NCBI RefSeq assembly: GCF_027887165.1 | Contig: NC_077231.1 | Span: 126,001,487-126,065,486, forward strand | Source of the DNA: Monodelphis domestica | Taxonomy: Eukaryota; Chordata; Mammalia; Didelphimorphia; Didelphidae | Length of the DNA: 64,000 nucleotides | Direction of reading: 5' to 3' | In this document: in pieces, positions 36,708 through 48,439 of the stretch | Layout of the letters: every line of letters starts with the position of its first letter | Position numbering within the stretch: the first letter of the stretch is position 1 | Notes under the pieces: generated by a model | Databases searched by the model: none | The model's input: only the letters and a program-made list of their open reading frames with translations | What the model was told of the DNA's origin: nothing | Program-made: the position numbers and the translations under genes

Positions 36708-37114
36708 GTTTGGCGACCATGAAGGGACAAAAAAAAACTCTCAATCTTCTGATTTCTTTTCTGATCTTTAGTTCAGCTTTTAATATCTAGTGCCTAGAAA
36801 TTTTTTTTTGATCCACGTTTCTCTGGCCGAAGTTTTTTTTACCCTCACAAAGCTGCAGCTCATTCCAGCCATTAGCTCCCAGCCCTGCCTGACTGCCTGC
36901 CTGCCACCGCCATCTGCTTCAACCAAGATTGCAATCACCTGGTGATCTGCCTGCCCAACAAACCGAGATCCTTGGCTGGTAACAAAACGGGGGGTATTGG
37001 CTCCATGTGGGCGGCCTGCGCTACATGTGGACTGGGGCAGGAGGAGGGATCATAGCAGGGGAGAGAGAAAAGGGAAAGGAGAAGAAACAGACTTTTCAAA
37101 CAGACTTTTAAGCA

Positions 37115-37384
37115 ATGGGCTATTTAAAAGGATACCTTTTGACTGTTCTGGTAATTTCATTGATTTTACCTGTGTGCCAGAAGAAAGATTCAGCCCAAAG
37201 ATTCAACTTTGGGGAGGCAAATGGGTGGCTCAGCAAACTGAGATCCAGGCCTAAAGACATGGGGTCCTGGGTAAAAATCTGGCCTCAGATACTTCCCAGC
37301 TTTGGGTCTGTGAGCAGATCCCTTAATCCCCATTGCCTAGCCCTTACTACTCTGACTTTGGACAATAGACATTTAAATGGATAA
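37115..37384 (+). other. 89-codon frame of element C with signal-peptide-like start
   Basis: Starts 'MGYLKGYLLTVLVISLILP', a short charged start followed by a hydrophobic core that would suit a secretory signal, then 'KKDSAQRFNFGE'. The remaining part reads through captured MAR1-like SINE sequence (about 37215-37345) and ends 'LDNRHLNG'. Element D has a homologue of 90 codons. No known family is recognised. It could encode a small secreted product or be a chance frame in an older leader; protein status is unproven. Confidence 0.45.
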
Positions 37385-37387
37385 TTA
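37351..37387. repeat. 37-bp target duplication of RTE copy 2, left
   Basis: Matches 39862-39898 with one difference in 37. It marks the exact insertion site, three bases after the stop codon of the 89-codon frame. Confidence 0.95.
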
Positions 37388-37630
37388 TAGTATAGTAGTA
37401 GTCTCTCGGTGATCGAAAATGACTATTGTCTTTGTGCAGTTTCATCTACAGTGTACCCTCATGTGGCTTTGGAGTCCAAAGGCTAAGGCTCACAGTTTGT
37501 GGCACATGGGGCATGGGACGCCAGTTGTTACGGGAGGTGCGGTTGTGGCCTGGTGTCGGTGTTCACATGCAACGGCAAGACGTCAACTTTGCTCATCTTC
37601 AAAGGTGATGGCGGCATGGTGAATGTGGGT

Positions 37631-38053
37631 TCACCAGCTGCTTCTGTCAGAGGCAGCGAGTTCTAGTTGCTTTGGTGTAATGCCAGCCCACTTCAAGTTT
37701 GACTTTAGCTGATCCTTGAATCTTTTCTTCGGCCAGCCTTGTTTCCTGAGTCCAGCTGACAGTTCACCATAGAATACCTGTCTTGGTATTCGCTGTGGGT
37801 CCATGCGGATGGTGTGTCCAGACCATCGTAGCTGGGTTTTGAGGACCATGACTTCGATGCTAGTGGAGTTGGCTCTGTCGAGGACTTCCTGGTTGGTGAT
37901 TCGGTCCTGCCATCGGATCCTCATGATTGACTGGAGAGAGTGTTGGTGGAATTGCTCCAGCTGTTTCATGTGCTTCTGGTACAGGGTCCATGTTTCACAA
38001 CCATACAGGAGCAAGCTGAGGACTACTGCGTTATACACTTTGAGCTTCATCAC
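37631..38053 (-). pseudogene. RTE copy 2, thumb to C-terminal region
   Basis: 'LLYGCETWTL', 'IMRIRWQDRITNQEVLDRAN' and 'MDPQRIPRQVFYGEL' run in one frame, whereas copy 1 is shifted here. The C2H2-like finger lies downstream on minus (about 37440-37520) beyond the end of this open piece. Confidence 0.85.
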
Positions 38054-38230
38054 AGTGCTTACACCTCTATGTTGGAGGACTTTGAAGCGCAGCCGCCCAA
38101 GTGCCTGGCTGGCCTTTTGGATCCTGGCATTAATCTCGTGGTCTAGGGACCCGGCGTTGGCGATGGTGCTGCCCAGGTACTTGAAAGTGTTGACGTTAGA
38201 AAGTTGCGTGCTGTCGATTGTAATGCATGG

Positions 38231-38503
38231 CTAGTTCGTTGGCCTCTCTGGTGCAGGTTGGTACAGCACCTCTGTTTTGCTGAGGCTGATAGTCAGGCCA
38301 AACAGTTTTGTTGCGGTGGAGAACCTGGCCACAATGGTTTGGAGATGATTTTCTTGGTGGGCCATGAGAGCACAGTCATCTGCGAAGAGAGCTTCCAAGA
38401 CGAGTCCCTCTGTTGTCATTGTTTTTGCAGTCAGGCAGTGAAGGTCAAATAGTGAGCTATCCAGTCGGTATTTGATGTAGAAGCCCAGGTCTAGATCCAT
38501 CAC
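38231..38503 (-). pseudogene. RTE copy 2, reverse-transcriptase palm with FADD
   Basis: 'LEALFADDCALMAHQENHLQ' (motif C) and 'SLSKTEVLYQPAPE'. It is separated from the preceding frame (38510-39463) by an in-frame stop where copy 1 reads R-H-A. Confidence 0.85.
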
Positions 38504-38509
38504 AGCATG

Positions 38510-39463
38510 TCATAATACTTGGGTGAAAAATAGGTTGAATAGTACCGGAGTGAGGACACAGCCTTGTTTCACGCCATTGGAGATGTTGAAGTGATCCGAA
38601 GTCTCTCCACCAGATAGGACTTCTCCTGTCATGTCGACATGAAAGAGCTGGATCAGTTTGACAAATTTTCCTGGGCAACCGAGCTTGCTGAGGATCACCC
38701 ACAATGCGTCCCTGTTCACCGTGTAGAACACCTTTGTCAGGTCTATGAAGACAATGTAGAGACTCAGGTTCTGCTCAAGGCATTTTTCCTGCATTTGCCT
38801 CACTGTGAAGACCATGTCGATGGTGTTGCGATCTGGTCGGAAACCACATTGTGATTCAGGCAGGTTCTGCTCTGAGACAGATGACAGGAGTCTGTTGAGT
38901 ATAACACGGGCGAGGATCTTTCTGGCAGTGCAGAGTAGTGAGATGCCTCTGTAGTTGTCACAGGCTGCTCGTGAGCCTTTGTTCTTGTATAGGGCTACGA
39001 TGGAGGCATCTCTGAGTTCTGGGGGCATGTCTTCCTCTTCCCATATGCTGGTCAGCACTATGTGGAATGCCTGGAGCTCCTTTCCATTTAAGGCCTTGTA
39101 CACCTCGGTTGGGATCCCGTCTTTACCGGGTGCCTTGCCTGCACTCATTTGTTTAATGGCTTTTTGGACTTCCTCTATTGAAGGAGGGACGTCAAGTTGT
39201 TCAATGGAGAGGTTTTGGGGGATCTGGTCAAGGATGCTTTGGTTGACTGAAGAGGGTCGGTTGAGAAGCTGACTGTTGCCTTTTTTATCTTTTATGAGAG
39301 TGTCACTGTCAGAGGATAGCAAGGGAGTGGTGGCGGGTTTTAATGGCCCATAGACAGTCTTGAGGGCACTGAGAAATTGTTTGTAGTTTTTCATATCAGC
39401 AAACCACTGGATTTCTTCTGCCTTTTTTTCCCCACCATCGGTCTTGCATCTTCCTGATCTCAC
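38510..39463 (-). pseudogene. RTE copy 2, reverse transcriptase, 317-codon frame
   Basis: Contains 'GKAPGKDGIPTEVYKAL', 'DNYRGISLL', 'CGFRPDRNTIDMVF', 'IDLTKVFYTVNRD' and 'GVKQGCVLTPVLFNLF'. About ten residues differ from copy 1 over 317. Confidence 0.88.
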
Positions 39464-39851
39464 GCTGCAGCGTGGCTTGGAGAGACTTGAATCTGTCCTT
39501 TTTAGGAGCAGAGTTTGGGGTTTTTTGCCACTCCATAAAGGCTTTGTTCTTCTTGCTCAATAGGTCTTCAATAGCAGTGTTGTTCTCATCGAACCAGTCC
39601 TGGTGGTTGCGTTGTTTGGGGCCTAGGACTGCCTTTGATGTTTCCTTCACTGTGTCTCTGAACTGGTTCCATTTCTCGGTTGAGCTTCCAGTGAATGGTC
39701 CCTTGGCAGACAGCTTGTTATCCAGGCAGGACTGGAATGTTTGCAAATAAGATGGATCTCTAAGACGACTCATGTTGTAAAATGCGCGAACTGTCTGGGT
39801 GCGTTTTGGATGGCGAGGCTCAATGCGCATTTGAAGAGTTGCTCTAACCAA
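39396..39851 (-). pseudogene. RTE copy 2, linker frame
   Basis: Open from just inside the 5' truncation to 'QDRWWGKKGRRNPVV', where it overlaps the reverse-transcriptase frame, offset by one base at the A-run as in copy 1. Confidence 0.8.
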
Positions 39852-39861
39852 TTGCTCTAAT

Positions 39862-39898
39862 TCTGACTTTGGACAATAGAGATTTAAATGGATAATTA
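39862..39898. repeat. 37-bp target duplication of RTE copy 2, right
   Basis: Second copy of 37351-37387; element C sequence resumes after it. Confidence 0.95.
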
Positions 39899-42085
39899 AT
39901 TAAAAGGAAACAACAACAAAAAAACACACCCCCAAAGAACTTTAAAGACTGGAGGTTATGATTTTAAGGAATTTCATACTCCAATGGTTTATAAAAATCT
40001 CTGTATTCTATTGCATTTTTCCTGATTGTTTTATTATGGTTTAACTTTGTGATTTTAAGTTCATATATTCTGTTATACTGTTCATTTAATATACTGAGTT
40101 TTAAAAATTCTGTTGTTTTTCCCCTATAACTTTGCTGAACAAATATTATTGTAATTAAGCCCATATAAAAAAAAACAGCCTTTCTATTTTGACTTTGTAA
40201 ATTATCACATAGAGGATAGATGGACTTCAGGACTGGTTATAATTGTATAACACCCTTTGGAAAATTTAATGTGCTAAATACCTCAAATGATTTTAAGGGT
40301 TTTTTAAATATGATTTTTGGAATTTTTTTTAACAATCTCTGGTTATTTTTGCCTGCCCCTACCATGAGGTAAGGCCCATAGCTGAAGTGAAATACAATTA
40401 TAAACCCCAACCTTCCCACATGTGAATGGAAATTTAGAAGTTAATCTCAGGGCATTTGTACCCCTAAAAAGCCTCCAAAAAAGGAGCACCCCTTTATTTA
40501 TACTCTTCAGCTCATTACTTAAATTCCACCAGAATGATATATAGATTTCTTGATTATGTTCTTAACCCAAGATGAGTTTTACTTTGTTTAAAAAATATGT
40601 TTAAATACCAAGGTTGAAAGAATTGCTGTGATTGTAAAAATTGTGACAAATATCCATCGATTCATAGGTTTTTCAAAATGCCATAGAGCAACTTATGTGA
40701 AATATGATAGTGTGTTTGTTTGCTATTGTAATTAATTGGGCTATTGAGAATTGTGGGGATATTGATATCTACATATTTGTACTACTGTTCAATTCATTTG
40801 CCTCATACTTATAGTGGAGCATGGCCAGATATTAAGAGGAAATGGATCTCATTTTTGGTGAGAAAGCCTTGTAATCTTTATTTTCTTAGCTGACACAATG
40901 TGTCAATGATTATAAGCTACATTTTTGAATTTTTAAAGCCCTTTTATTATTATATTTTTCTTACATGTGCAATATACTTTTTCAGTTTTTTTTATTTTTC
41001 TCCTTTATATATTTGAAGCACATGTCACCAGCATTAAGATTTTCTTTAACTTTTTGATTTTTCAGTACTACAAGTTTAAGATACATTTGCTAATGCATGT
41101 CCTAAAAAGCTTGTGACTATAAAAACAATGCCACTAAATATTTAAAAAATTATGGGACTTTGCTTAATGATTCTGTCTGATTCCAGGAGAAGATATACAC
41201 ACAAGAGCCATTGCACAGGGCCAAAGAAAACCCAATCCAGGATGGATTGATGCAATTCTAGGCCAATACAAAGGTCTTGAACCTAGTGTGAAGACTCGAG
41301 GTTACTGTGTTTAACATTGTTAGACATAGGCTTTCCTTGTGTCCACACTCACTCTGAAAATACTCACAGACGAGTATCCCTGAAACCTTGGCTCCTATAA
41401 TCTGGTCCCCTTTTCTGTCTTTCATAGTGTGGTACCTTTCTGTAGTCCTGGCTATTGACTGGGTAAATGCATCATTGCTTCTATCATTTTAATTGGGCCC
41501 TGATTCAAGGACCTATTATAGATTTATTTTCTTTTTACTTGGATTTTTACACATAAGACTTTGATAGTCTATATTTTCATCCAGAAATCTTTCCTTTTTG
41601 GATTTTTCTGATATCTTTTTAATATCTCTTGCCAATTGATTCATATACCTCATACCTCAGCCATGCATCCCTAAGTGATCCTGTTTTTTTTTTTTCAATT
41701 ACCCTCTTAACGGGGGGAATGTAAAAATATCATTATTTTAAATTGCAAAGTTTAAATTCCTTTTGAGAAGAATTTTAGGTAAAGAAGATGCTACCTCTCT
41801 GAATCCAGAACTGAACTGTTGGAAAAGATACCACGAAGAAGCCTCCAGACCAGCCAGCTGCACAAAAATTGAACTTTGGGTATAGTTGATTGAAAATTTA
41901 GTTGTATGTATACTTTTATGCCAAAGGGGACTGCCCCCTAACTGGCTTTTTGTCAATGTGTTCAGCAATTATTGGTTTTGTTCTTTTTTTTTCTCTTATC
42001 CTCAAATTATGGTAATCTTTAAATTGATTATGTCTTTATGATCCTTTGGGGAAGGACTTCTTCCCAGAGGATCAAATGGGGAAAA
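39899..42085 (+). other. Shared noncoding internal block of element C
   Basis: AT-rich, without a meaningful open frame. Its reverse complement is recognisable in element D (45456-47690) and element A (about 9665-12960). Ends with the purine tract before the 3' LTR. Confidence 0.8.
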
Positions 42086-42433
42086 TGTAAAATTGAGATT
42101 TGAATTCTGGACTCCATTCCCCAGGAGTCCTTGCTAGCTCCCAGAATGCCCTCTAATCTCATTGAATTCTCACCTGGGACGAGAGCAAAATTTTATTTAA
42201 AGGGTCTTCCCTGTAGGAGGGGGTCTCTTACTTCCTGTTTCTACTGGCAAACAGATGTGCCTCATGATGTGAGTGGAATATTGGGTGGGCCTTATGGCCC
42301 ACCTGGCACGTGCCTTTTCTTACTTGTATATTCTTAAATCCTTAACTTTAATAAACCTCTAAAATATAATACTCCTTGCAGAGAGAAACTAATTTCTACC
42401 TGCCTCAGTCTCCCCTAAATTTTAATCTTTACA
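42086..42433 (+). repeat. 3' LTR of element C
   Basis: 348 bp, about 98 percent identical to 36358-36707. The hairpin is at 42284-42303. Confidence 0.9.
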
Positions 42434-42437
42434 GTTA

Positions 42438-43204
42438 GCTAGATCCAAAGTAAGGTCTAGAGACCAAAACAGACAGGAGGCAAATAATTAAGCAATGACT
42501 TTTATGAGAGGACTGTTGATTTTTGTAAGCTCTTGACCTGAGCTGCTATCATAATCCTTGATAAACTTAACACTCAATATTGAGAGAATATAGCAACTGG
42601 ATCCTAGATAAGATAAGCCAAGAAAATATAGGGCCACAGTAATCCCATCAAAAGTGTCTTGAGCCTGACTCTAATATAAGTTTCTAATCTAGGAACTAAA
42701 AGTAATAAGTAAGCAAAAAAAGTGAACAAAAAGATAAAGACCTATTTTGATGTATCTGATGCCTAAGGCACAAAATAAGAGAACATTCCAAAATACAAGA
42801 AAAGTTTCAAAGAAAAACACATCAGCCACAAAATCAGTTCCAGTTACTAGGGGGAAAAAGTAGAGGGTTTGTGATATTATTAATGAAACAAGTCCTAGAG
42901 AAATGAGTTGGAAAATAGATGAGGGTTTTGGAGGAAAGATTTGGAAATAATCAACAGTTCAGCACAAGGGTACAAATTGTTTCCCTAGTAACAGATGCCA
43001 TGAAAATTAAAATGGACCAAATAGAAGTTAATTACTTGATTCCATAAAAATAAACATTGGAATAAGTCAAAAGATTTTTAAAATAGAAAATGGAATTTTA
43101 AATTTTAATTTTTTAAAAATTTATCAGAAAAACAGATCAAGGAGAATTTTTAAAAATACTGTACTAACTGAAATTTATGACCAAAAAAATCCTCTGAACA
43201 TAGT
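42438..43204. other. Unassigned AT-rich sequence
   Basis: No gene or repeat recognised. Confidence 0.4.
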
Positions 43205-43768
43205 GAAACAGTAAGAATATGTTGCAAAGTCCTATTAATTTTACCTTCATAACATTTCTCTATACTCTCTTTTCTCTAACATTGCGATCACTATGGGTAT
43301 AAGGCCCTTATCACCTTATTTGTAGACTATTGCAATAGCCCTCTGGTTGGTCTTCCTGCCTTAAATTACTTTCCACTCTAGTCCACCTTCCATTTAGATG
43401 TCAAAATTGATCTTCTTACTAAAGGACAGATATGACCATGTCAACCTTCCTATTAAACTCTAGTAGCACCCTTTCACTTCCAGGATCAAAGAGAAAATCC
43501 TCTGTTGCTCAAAGCCCTTCATAATCCAGCCCCCTCCTATGTTTCCAGTGTTCTTAAACCTTATTCCCATATGTTCTGTGATCCAATGACACTGACCTCA
43601 TTGTTATTCTTATATAAGACAATTCACTTCTGATTCTGTGCATTTTACTGGCTGTCTGTCATGCTTGGAAATGCTTAATGCTCTCTCTTCTTATCTCCAC
43701 CTACTGCCTATCTCAAGTTTCTTCAAGTCCCAATTAAAATTCCATTTTTCACGAGAAATTTTTATTTT
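43205..43768 (+). repeat. L2 LINE relic
   Basis: L2 landmarks on plus: 'gactattgcaatagccctct', 'ggttggtcttcctgcc', 'gacagatatgaccatgtcaa', 'caaagcccttcataatccag' and 'cttcaagtcccaattaaaat'. Confidence 0.85.
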
Positions 43769-43911
43769 AAAAAATAATTTTCATTAATTAATTTTTTTAA
43801 TCACAGAGATTTTTCACTGCTTTTTTCAGTTTCAAATTTTCTACCTTCTTCTTCCCCGCTCCCTACCCAATGAGAAAACAAGAAAAACAAAATTGATTAC
43901 AAATATGTTGG

Positions 43912-44156
43912 TCAATTGATTTTCAGTTATGTCTGAATCTCTGTGATCCCATTTGGAGTTTTCTTGTCAAGGACACTAGAGTGTTATGATTTCCTTTTCC
44001 AGCTTGTTTTACAGATGAAGAAACAGAGACAAAGAGGGTTAAGTGACTTGCCCATGGTCACACAGCTATTATGTGTCTGAAGTCAGATTTGAACTAAAGA
44101 CGAGTCTTCCTGACTCCAAGACCAGAAATCTTTTCAATGCACCACCTAGCTCCCCA
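43912..44156 (-). repeat. MON1/WSINE-like SINE
   Basis: 'ggagttttcttgtcaaggac', 'tttccttttccagcttgttt', 'cttgcccatggtcacacagc' and a tRNA-like head ending 'caccacctagctcccc' on plus, so the element is on minus. Confidence 0.9.
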
Positions 44157-44157
44157 A

Positions 44158-44187
44158 ATATAAATATATATATATATATATATATTT
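44158..44187. repeat. (TA)n microsatellite
   Basis: At the edge of the SINE insertion. Confidence 0.9.
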
Positions 44188-45111
44188 TTTTTTGCAAAAT
44201 GAATGTCCACTTTGCCATATTCCCATCTGCACACAAAAAAAAAGAAAAAGAGAAAAAAAATATGCTTCAATTTACCCTCTGAATGCATTATAATCTAGAG
44301 GTTGATTTTATCATGAGTCCTTTAGAATTGTGCCCAGTCAGTGTGTTATTGATCAGAATTACTAAGTTTTCAAAGTCAATTATCTTTATAAATTACTCTT
44401 ACTGTATAGATTGTTCTACTGGTTCTGCTCATTTTGCTTTCCATCACTTCATACAAGTCTTCATAGTTTTTTTCTAAAATTATTTCCTTTACATTTCTTA
44501 TAGAACAATAGAATTTCATCACATTCATAAACCATAATTTAGTTAGGCAAGCCCTAGTTTCTAATTCATTGCCACCATGAAAAGATCTGCTATAAAAATA
44601 TTTTTGTATATATGGATCCTTTGCCTCTTCCTTTGATCTTCTTGGGATATGGTAGCAATATGTGAATTTGTATATTATATAATATGTATATATCCTTATA
44701 CAATATATGCCTGGATAATCATATATTATAAAATATTTATGTGTATATGCACAAATGCGAAGAATTATATCATAGTAATGGTATTGCTCTGTCAAAGAGT
44801 ATGCAGTTTAATAACCCGTTGGTCATAGTTCCTTCTTGCTTTCTAGAATGTTTGAATCATAGTCCTTCCAACATTGATTAGTGTTTCTGTTTTCCCACAT
44901 TCTGTCCAGCATTTGTCATTCTTCTTTTTTTCCCCTCAGTTTAGTCAGTCTGATGAGTAAGAAGTAGTATCTCAGAATTTTTAAAATTTGTATTTCTCTA
45001 ATTACTAGTGAATTAGAGCATTTTTCATATAACTATTGATAGCTTAGATTTCTTCCTCTGAAAACTGCCCATTCATACCCTTTGAAGGACACATATGTTG
45101 CAAATGTAGGG

Positions 45112-45455
45112 TGTAAAGAGTAAAATTTAGGGGAGAGGGGGAGACTGAGGCAGGTAGAAATTAGTTTCTCTCTGCAAGGAATATTATAATTTTTAGAGGT
45201 TTATTAAAGTTAAAGATTAAGAATATACAAGTAAGAAACATGTGCCTAGGCCAGAGGCCTAGACAAAATAACCTCACATCATGGAAGAGACGCCTCTGCT
45301 CCAAAAAACGGCAGTCCAAAAAAGGCCGAGCCCTTCAAAAGCCTTTGCTTAAATATCTTCTCGATCTCGGCCCAGGTGAGATTACAAGGCATTCTGGGGA
45401 AGTGGAGCAAAGGCTCATGGGGATTGTAGTCCTGTATTCGAGTCTATTTTTTACA
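45112..45455 (-). repeat. 3' LTR of element D
   Basis: Identical to 48440-48783 as far as can be read. It has AATAAA on minus near 45210 and a hairpin CTAGGCC-AGA-GGCCTAG at 45246-45262. The 89-codon plus-strand frame starting in it at 45240 recurs at 48568 only because the LTRs are identical. Confidence 0.93.
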
Positions 45456-47688
45456 TCCCCCCGTGTGATCATTTGTGGAAAAATTAATTTTTCCCCAAAA
45501 GGATCATAAAAACATAATAAACTTAAAAGATTACAATAGTGTGAGGATAAGAGAAAAAAGAATAAAACCAATAATTTCTGAACACATTGACAAAAAGCCG
45601 TTAGGGGGCAGTCCCCTTTGGCATAAAAGTATACATACAAATAAATGTTCAATCAACCACACCCAAAGTTCAATTTTTTTTTGCAACTTGTGGTCTGGAG
45701 GCTTCCTCATGGTGGCTTCTCCAACAGTTCAGTTCTGGATTCAGAGAGGTAGCATCTTCTTTACCTAAAATTCTTCTCAAAGGGAATTTAAACTTTGCAA
45801 TTTAAATAATGATATTTTTTTACATTCCCCCGTGTTGTGGGTGATTGAAAGATTCAGAATCAGTTAGGGATGCATGGCTGAGGTATATGAATCAATTGGC
45901 AAGAGATATTAAAAAGACATCAGAAAATCCAAAAGAAAAGAAAAATTTCTGGATGAAAATATAGACTATCAAAGTCTTATGTGTAAAAATTCCAAGTAGA
46001 AGAAAAATAAATCTATAACAGGTCCTTGAATCAGGGCCCAATTAAAATGATCTAAGCAATGATGCATTTACCCAGTCAGTAGCCAGGACTACAGAAAGTT
46101 ACCACACTATGAGAGGCAGAAAAGGGGACCAGAGTATATAAGCCAAGGTTCCGGGAGCCAAGTTTGAGGTACTTGGTAGAATGTGGAACAAGGAAGACCT
46201 GCTTTTAACACATGTTAAACAGCCGCAACCTCGAACCCCAAACACGTTCAAGTCCTCTTTGTCTAGGCTCAAAGTGACGTCAATTTCTCCAGGATTGGTT
46301 GGTCTCTTTGACCTTATGCTCTATTGGCACTATGCAGTGGCTCTTTTGTGTATATCTTGTCCTAGAATCAGACAGAATCATTAAGCAAAGTCCCATAATT
46401 TATTTAAATAATTAGTGGCATAATTTTTATAGTCACAAGCTTTCTAGGGCATGCATTAGCAAATGTATTTCAAACTTGTAGCACTGAAAAGTCAAAAAGT
46501 TAAAGAAAATCTTAATACTGGTGACATGTGCTTCAAATATAAAAAGGAGAGAAAAAATAATAAAAAAAACTGAAAAAGTATATTGCACATGCAAGAAAAA
46601 TATAATAATAAAAGAGCTTTAAAAAATTCAAAAATATAGCTTATAATCATTGACACTCTGTGTCAGTTAAGAAAATATAAAATACAAGGCTTTCTCACCA
46701 AAAAATGAGATCCATTTCCTCTTTGTATCTGGCCATGATCACTGTGAGTAGAAGGCAAATGAATTGAACAAGGTTAACAATTTTTTCATCTTTAAAAATA
46801 CAGTAGTACAAATATGTAGATATCAAAATCCCCAAAATTCTCAATAGCCCAATTAATTACAATAGCAAACAAACACACTTTCATATTTCAACATTTTTAA
46901 AACCTATGAATTGATGGGACATTTGTCACAATTTTTACAAACATAGCAATCTTTCAACCTTGGTAATAAACATAATTTTTTTAAACAAAGTAAAACTCAT
47001 CTTGGGTTTAGAACATAATCAAGAAATCTATATATCATCCGGGTAAAAGTAAAATAGTGAGCTGAAGAGCATAAATAAAGGGGTGCTCCTTGTTCTTGGA
47101 GGCTTTTCCCAAGGGTACAAATGCCCTGAAATTAACTGCCCAACTTCCATTCACATGTGGGAAGGTTGGGGGTTATAAAATACATTTCACTTCAGCTACT
47201 AGAATGGGCCTTACCTCGTGGTAGGGGCAGGCAAAAATAACCAGACTGTTAAAAAAAAATTCCAAAATCATATTTAAAAAACCCTTAAAATCAAATCATT
47301 TGAGGTATTTAGCACATTAAAATTCCAAAGGTTGTTAATACAATTATAACCAGTTCTGAAGTCCATCTATCCTCAGCAAAATAGAAAAAAGCTGTTTTTC
47401 CATATATGGGCTTATTCACAATAATATTTTTTCAACACAGTTATAGGGGGAAAACAACAGAATTTCAAAACTCAGTACATTCAAAATAAATTCAATCAAC
47501 CTTCAGTTCACAGAATAATATTCAATCCAGTAATATATGAACTTAAAATCACAAAGTTAAACCTTAAACAAAACAATGCAATAGAATACAGAGATTTTTA
47601 TAAACCATTGGAGTCTGAAATGCCTTAGAATGTAGCCTTTAGTCTCTTCAAAGTTCCTTGGGGTTTTTTTTTGTTTGTTTGTTTTTAT

Positions 47689-47961
47689 TTATCCATTTAA
47701 ATGTCTATTGTCCGAAGGTAGAGTAGTAAGGGCTAGGCTATGGGGTTCAAGGGATCCGTCCAGGGCCCCATAGCTGGGAAGCATCGGAGGCCAGATTTTA
47801 GCTAGAGACCTCCCGTCTCTGGGCCTGGCTTCCAGTTCGCTGGGCCACCCATTTTCCTCCCCAAAGTTAAAGTTGAATCTTTGGGCTGAGTCTGCTCCCA
47901 GACAGGCAGGTAAAATCAATGAAATTGCCAGAAGAGTCAAAAATCCTTTTAAACAGCCCAT
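47689..47961 (-). other. 90-codon frame of element D with signal-peptide-like start
   Basis: Starts 'MGCLKGFLTLLAISLILP', a hydrophobic secretory-signal-like segment, then 'DSAQRFNF'. It then reads through captured MAR1-like SINE text and ends 'SDNRHLNG'. Length and both ends match the 89-codon frame of element C. It lies about 480 bp downstream of the 5' LTR, as in C. No known protein family. Translation is unproven. Confidence 0.5.
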
Positions 47962-48439
47962 TGCTTTTTAGGTTTCTGTTTGAAAAGTCTGTTTCTTCTC
48001 TCTAGTCTTTTCTCTCTTTCCCCTCTCTGATACCCCTGCAGCCAATACCCCCAGCCACGTGGAGGCTTAGCCTAAGGGAAAATCTCCTTTCCCTCTGGTC
48101 TCTCCCCTCCGCCCACGTGGCCAATACTGTTACCAGCTGGTCGCAATGAGTCCTGAGCGATCTGCTCCAAGGATCTGGGTGATGAGCCGGCTGGGTCGGG
48201 CTCCTGGGTCTGGGGCACAGAAATAGGCAGGCAGCGGGCCGGTGAGAGGCCAGGGGCAGGAGCGGCTGCGGGGGTGGGCAAGGCCGGGACCAGGTACCAG
48301 GTGAGGATGATCAGGGCTGCAGGCTGCAGGCAGGAAGCGGCGGGGCCGCTTTCTAGGTACTAGCTATTAAAACTGAATTTAAGATCAGAAAAGAAATCAG
48401 AAGACTGAAAGTTCTTTTTCCCGTAGTGGTTAGCCAAAC

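Larger units (their letters stand above)
37388..39861 (-). mobile_element. RTE-like LINE, copy 2, 5'-truncated
   Basis: 2.47 kb on minus. The 3' tail is at the left (37388-37410, ACT/ATA-rich, no poly-A). The 5' end at 39861 stops within the linker after the endonuclease, so that domain is absent. Inserted in element C with 37-bp duplications. Very similar to copy 1. It shares with copy 1 the extra base at 'ggggaaaaaaagg', the Tyr in reverse-transcriptase motif A and a TGA inside the C-terminal finger. Confidence 0.92.
36358..42433 (+). mobile_element. LTR element C, non-autonomous ERV-like, split by an RTE LINE
   Basis: LTRs at 36358-36707 and 42086-42433, each TGTAAAATTGAG to TCTTTACA. The 4-bp duplication GTTA lies at 36354-36357 and 42434-42437. 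After the 5' LTR is a TGGCGACCATGAAGGGAC primer-binding-like site (36710-36727), similar at its ends to the lysine-tRNA type but not identical. A purine tract (AAATGGGGAAAA) precedes the 3' LTR. The internal part, without the RTE copy, is about 2.9 kb and shows no gag, pol or env. It holds one frame of 89 codons and a noncoding block shared with A and D. The LTRs differ at about 2 percent, suggesting a few million years at common mammalian rates. It looks whole as a non-autonomous unit apart from the insertion. Confidence 0.88.
43770..45100 (-). repeat. L1 relic, ORF2 C-terminus and 3' region
   Basis: Antisense L1 text: 'ctactggttctgctcatttt', 'ctgctataaaaatatttttg', 'ggtattgctctgtcaaagag' and 'tttcttcctctgaaaactgc', in the same order as 23400-23960. 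Interrupted by a SINE (43912-44156) and a TA tract. The 139-codon minus frame at 44376-44795 is a chance frame. Confidence 0.8.

Noticed and set aside
17080-39851. Whether the two RTE copies are one inverted segmental duplication
   Set aside because: Copy 2 is 5'-truncated and has its own 37-bp target duplication, and the flanks of the two copies are unrelated.
44376-44795. 139-codon minus-strand frame rich in Tyr and Ile
   Set aside because: It falls in an L1 relic next to TA-rich DNA and does not match the L1 reading frame.
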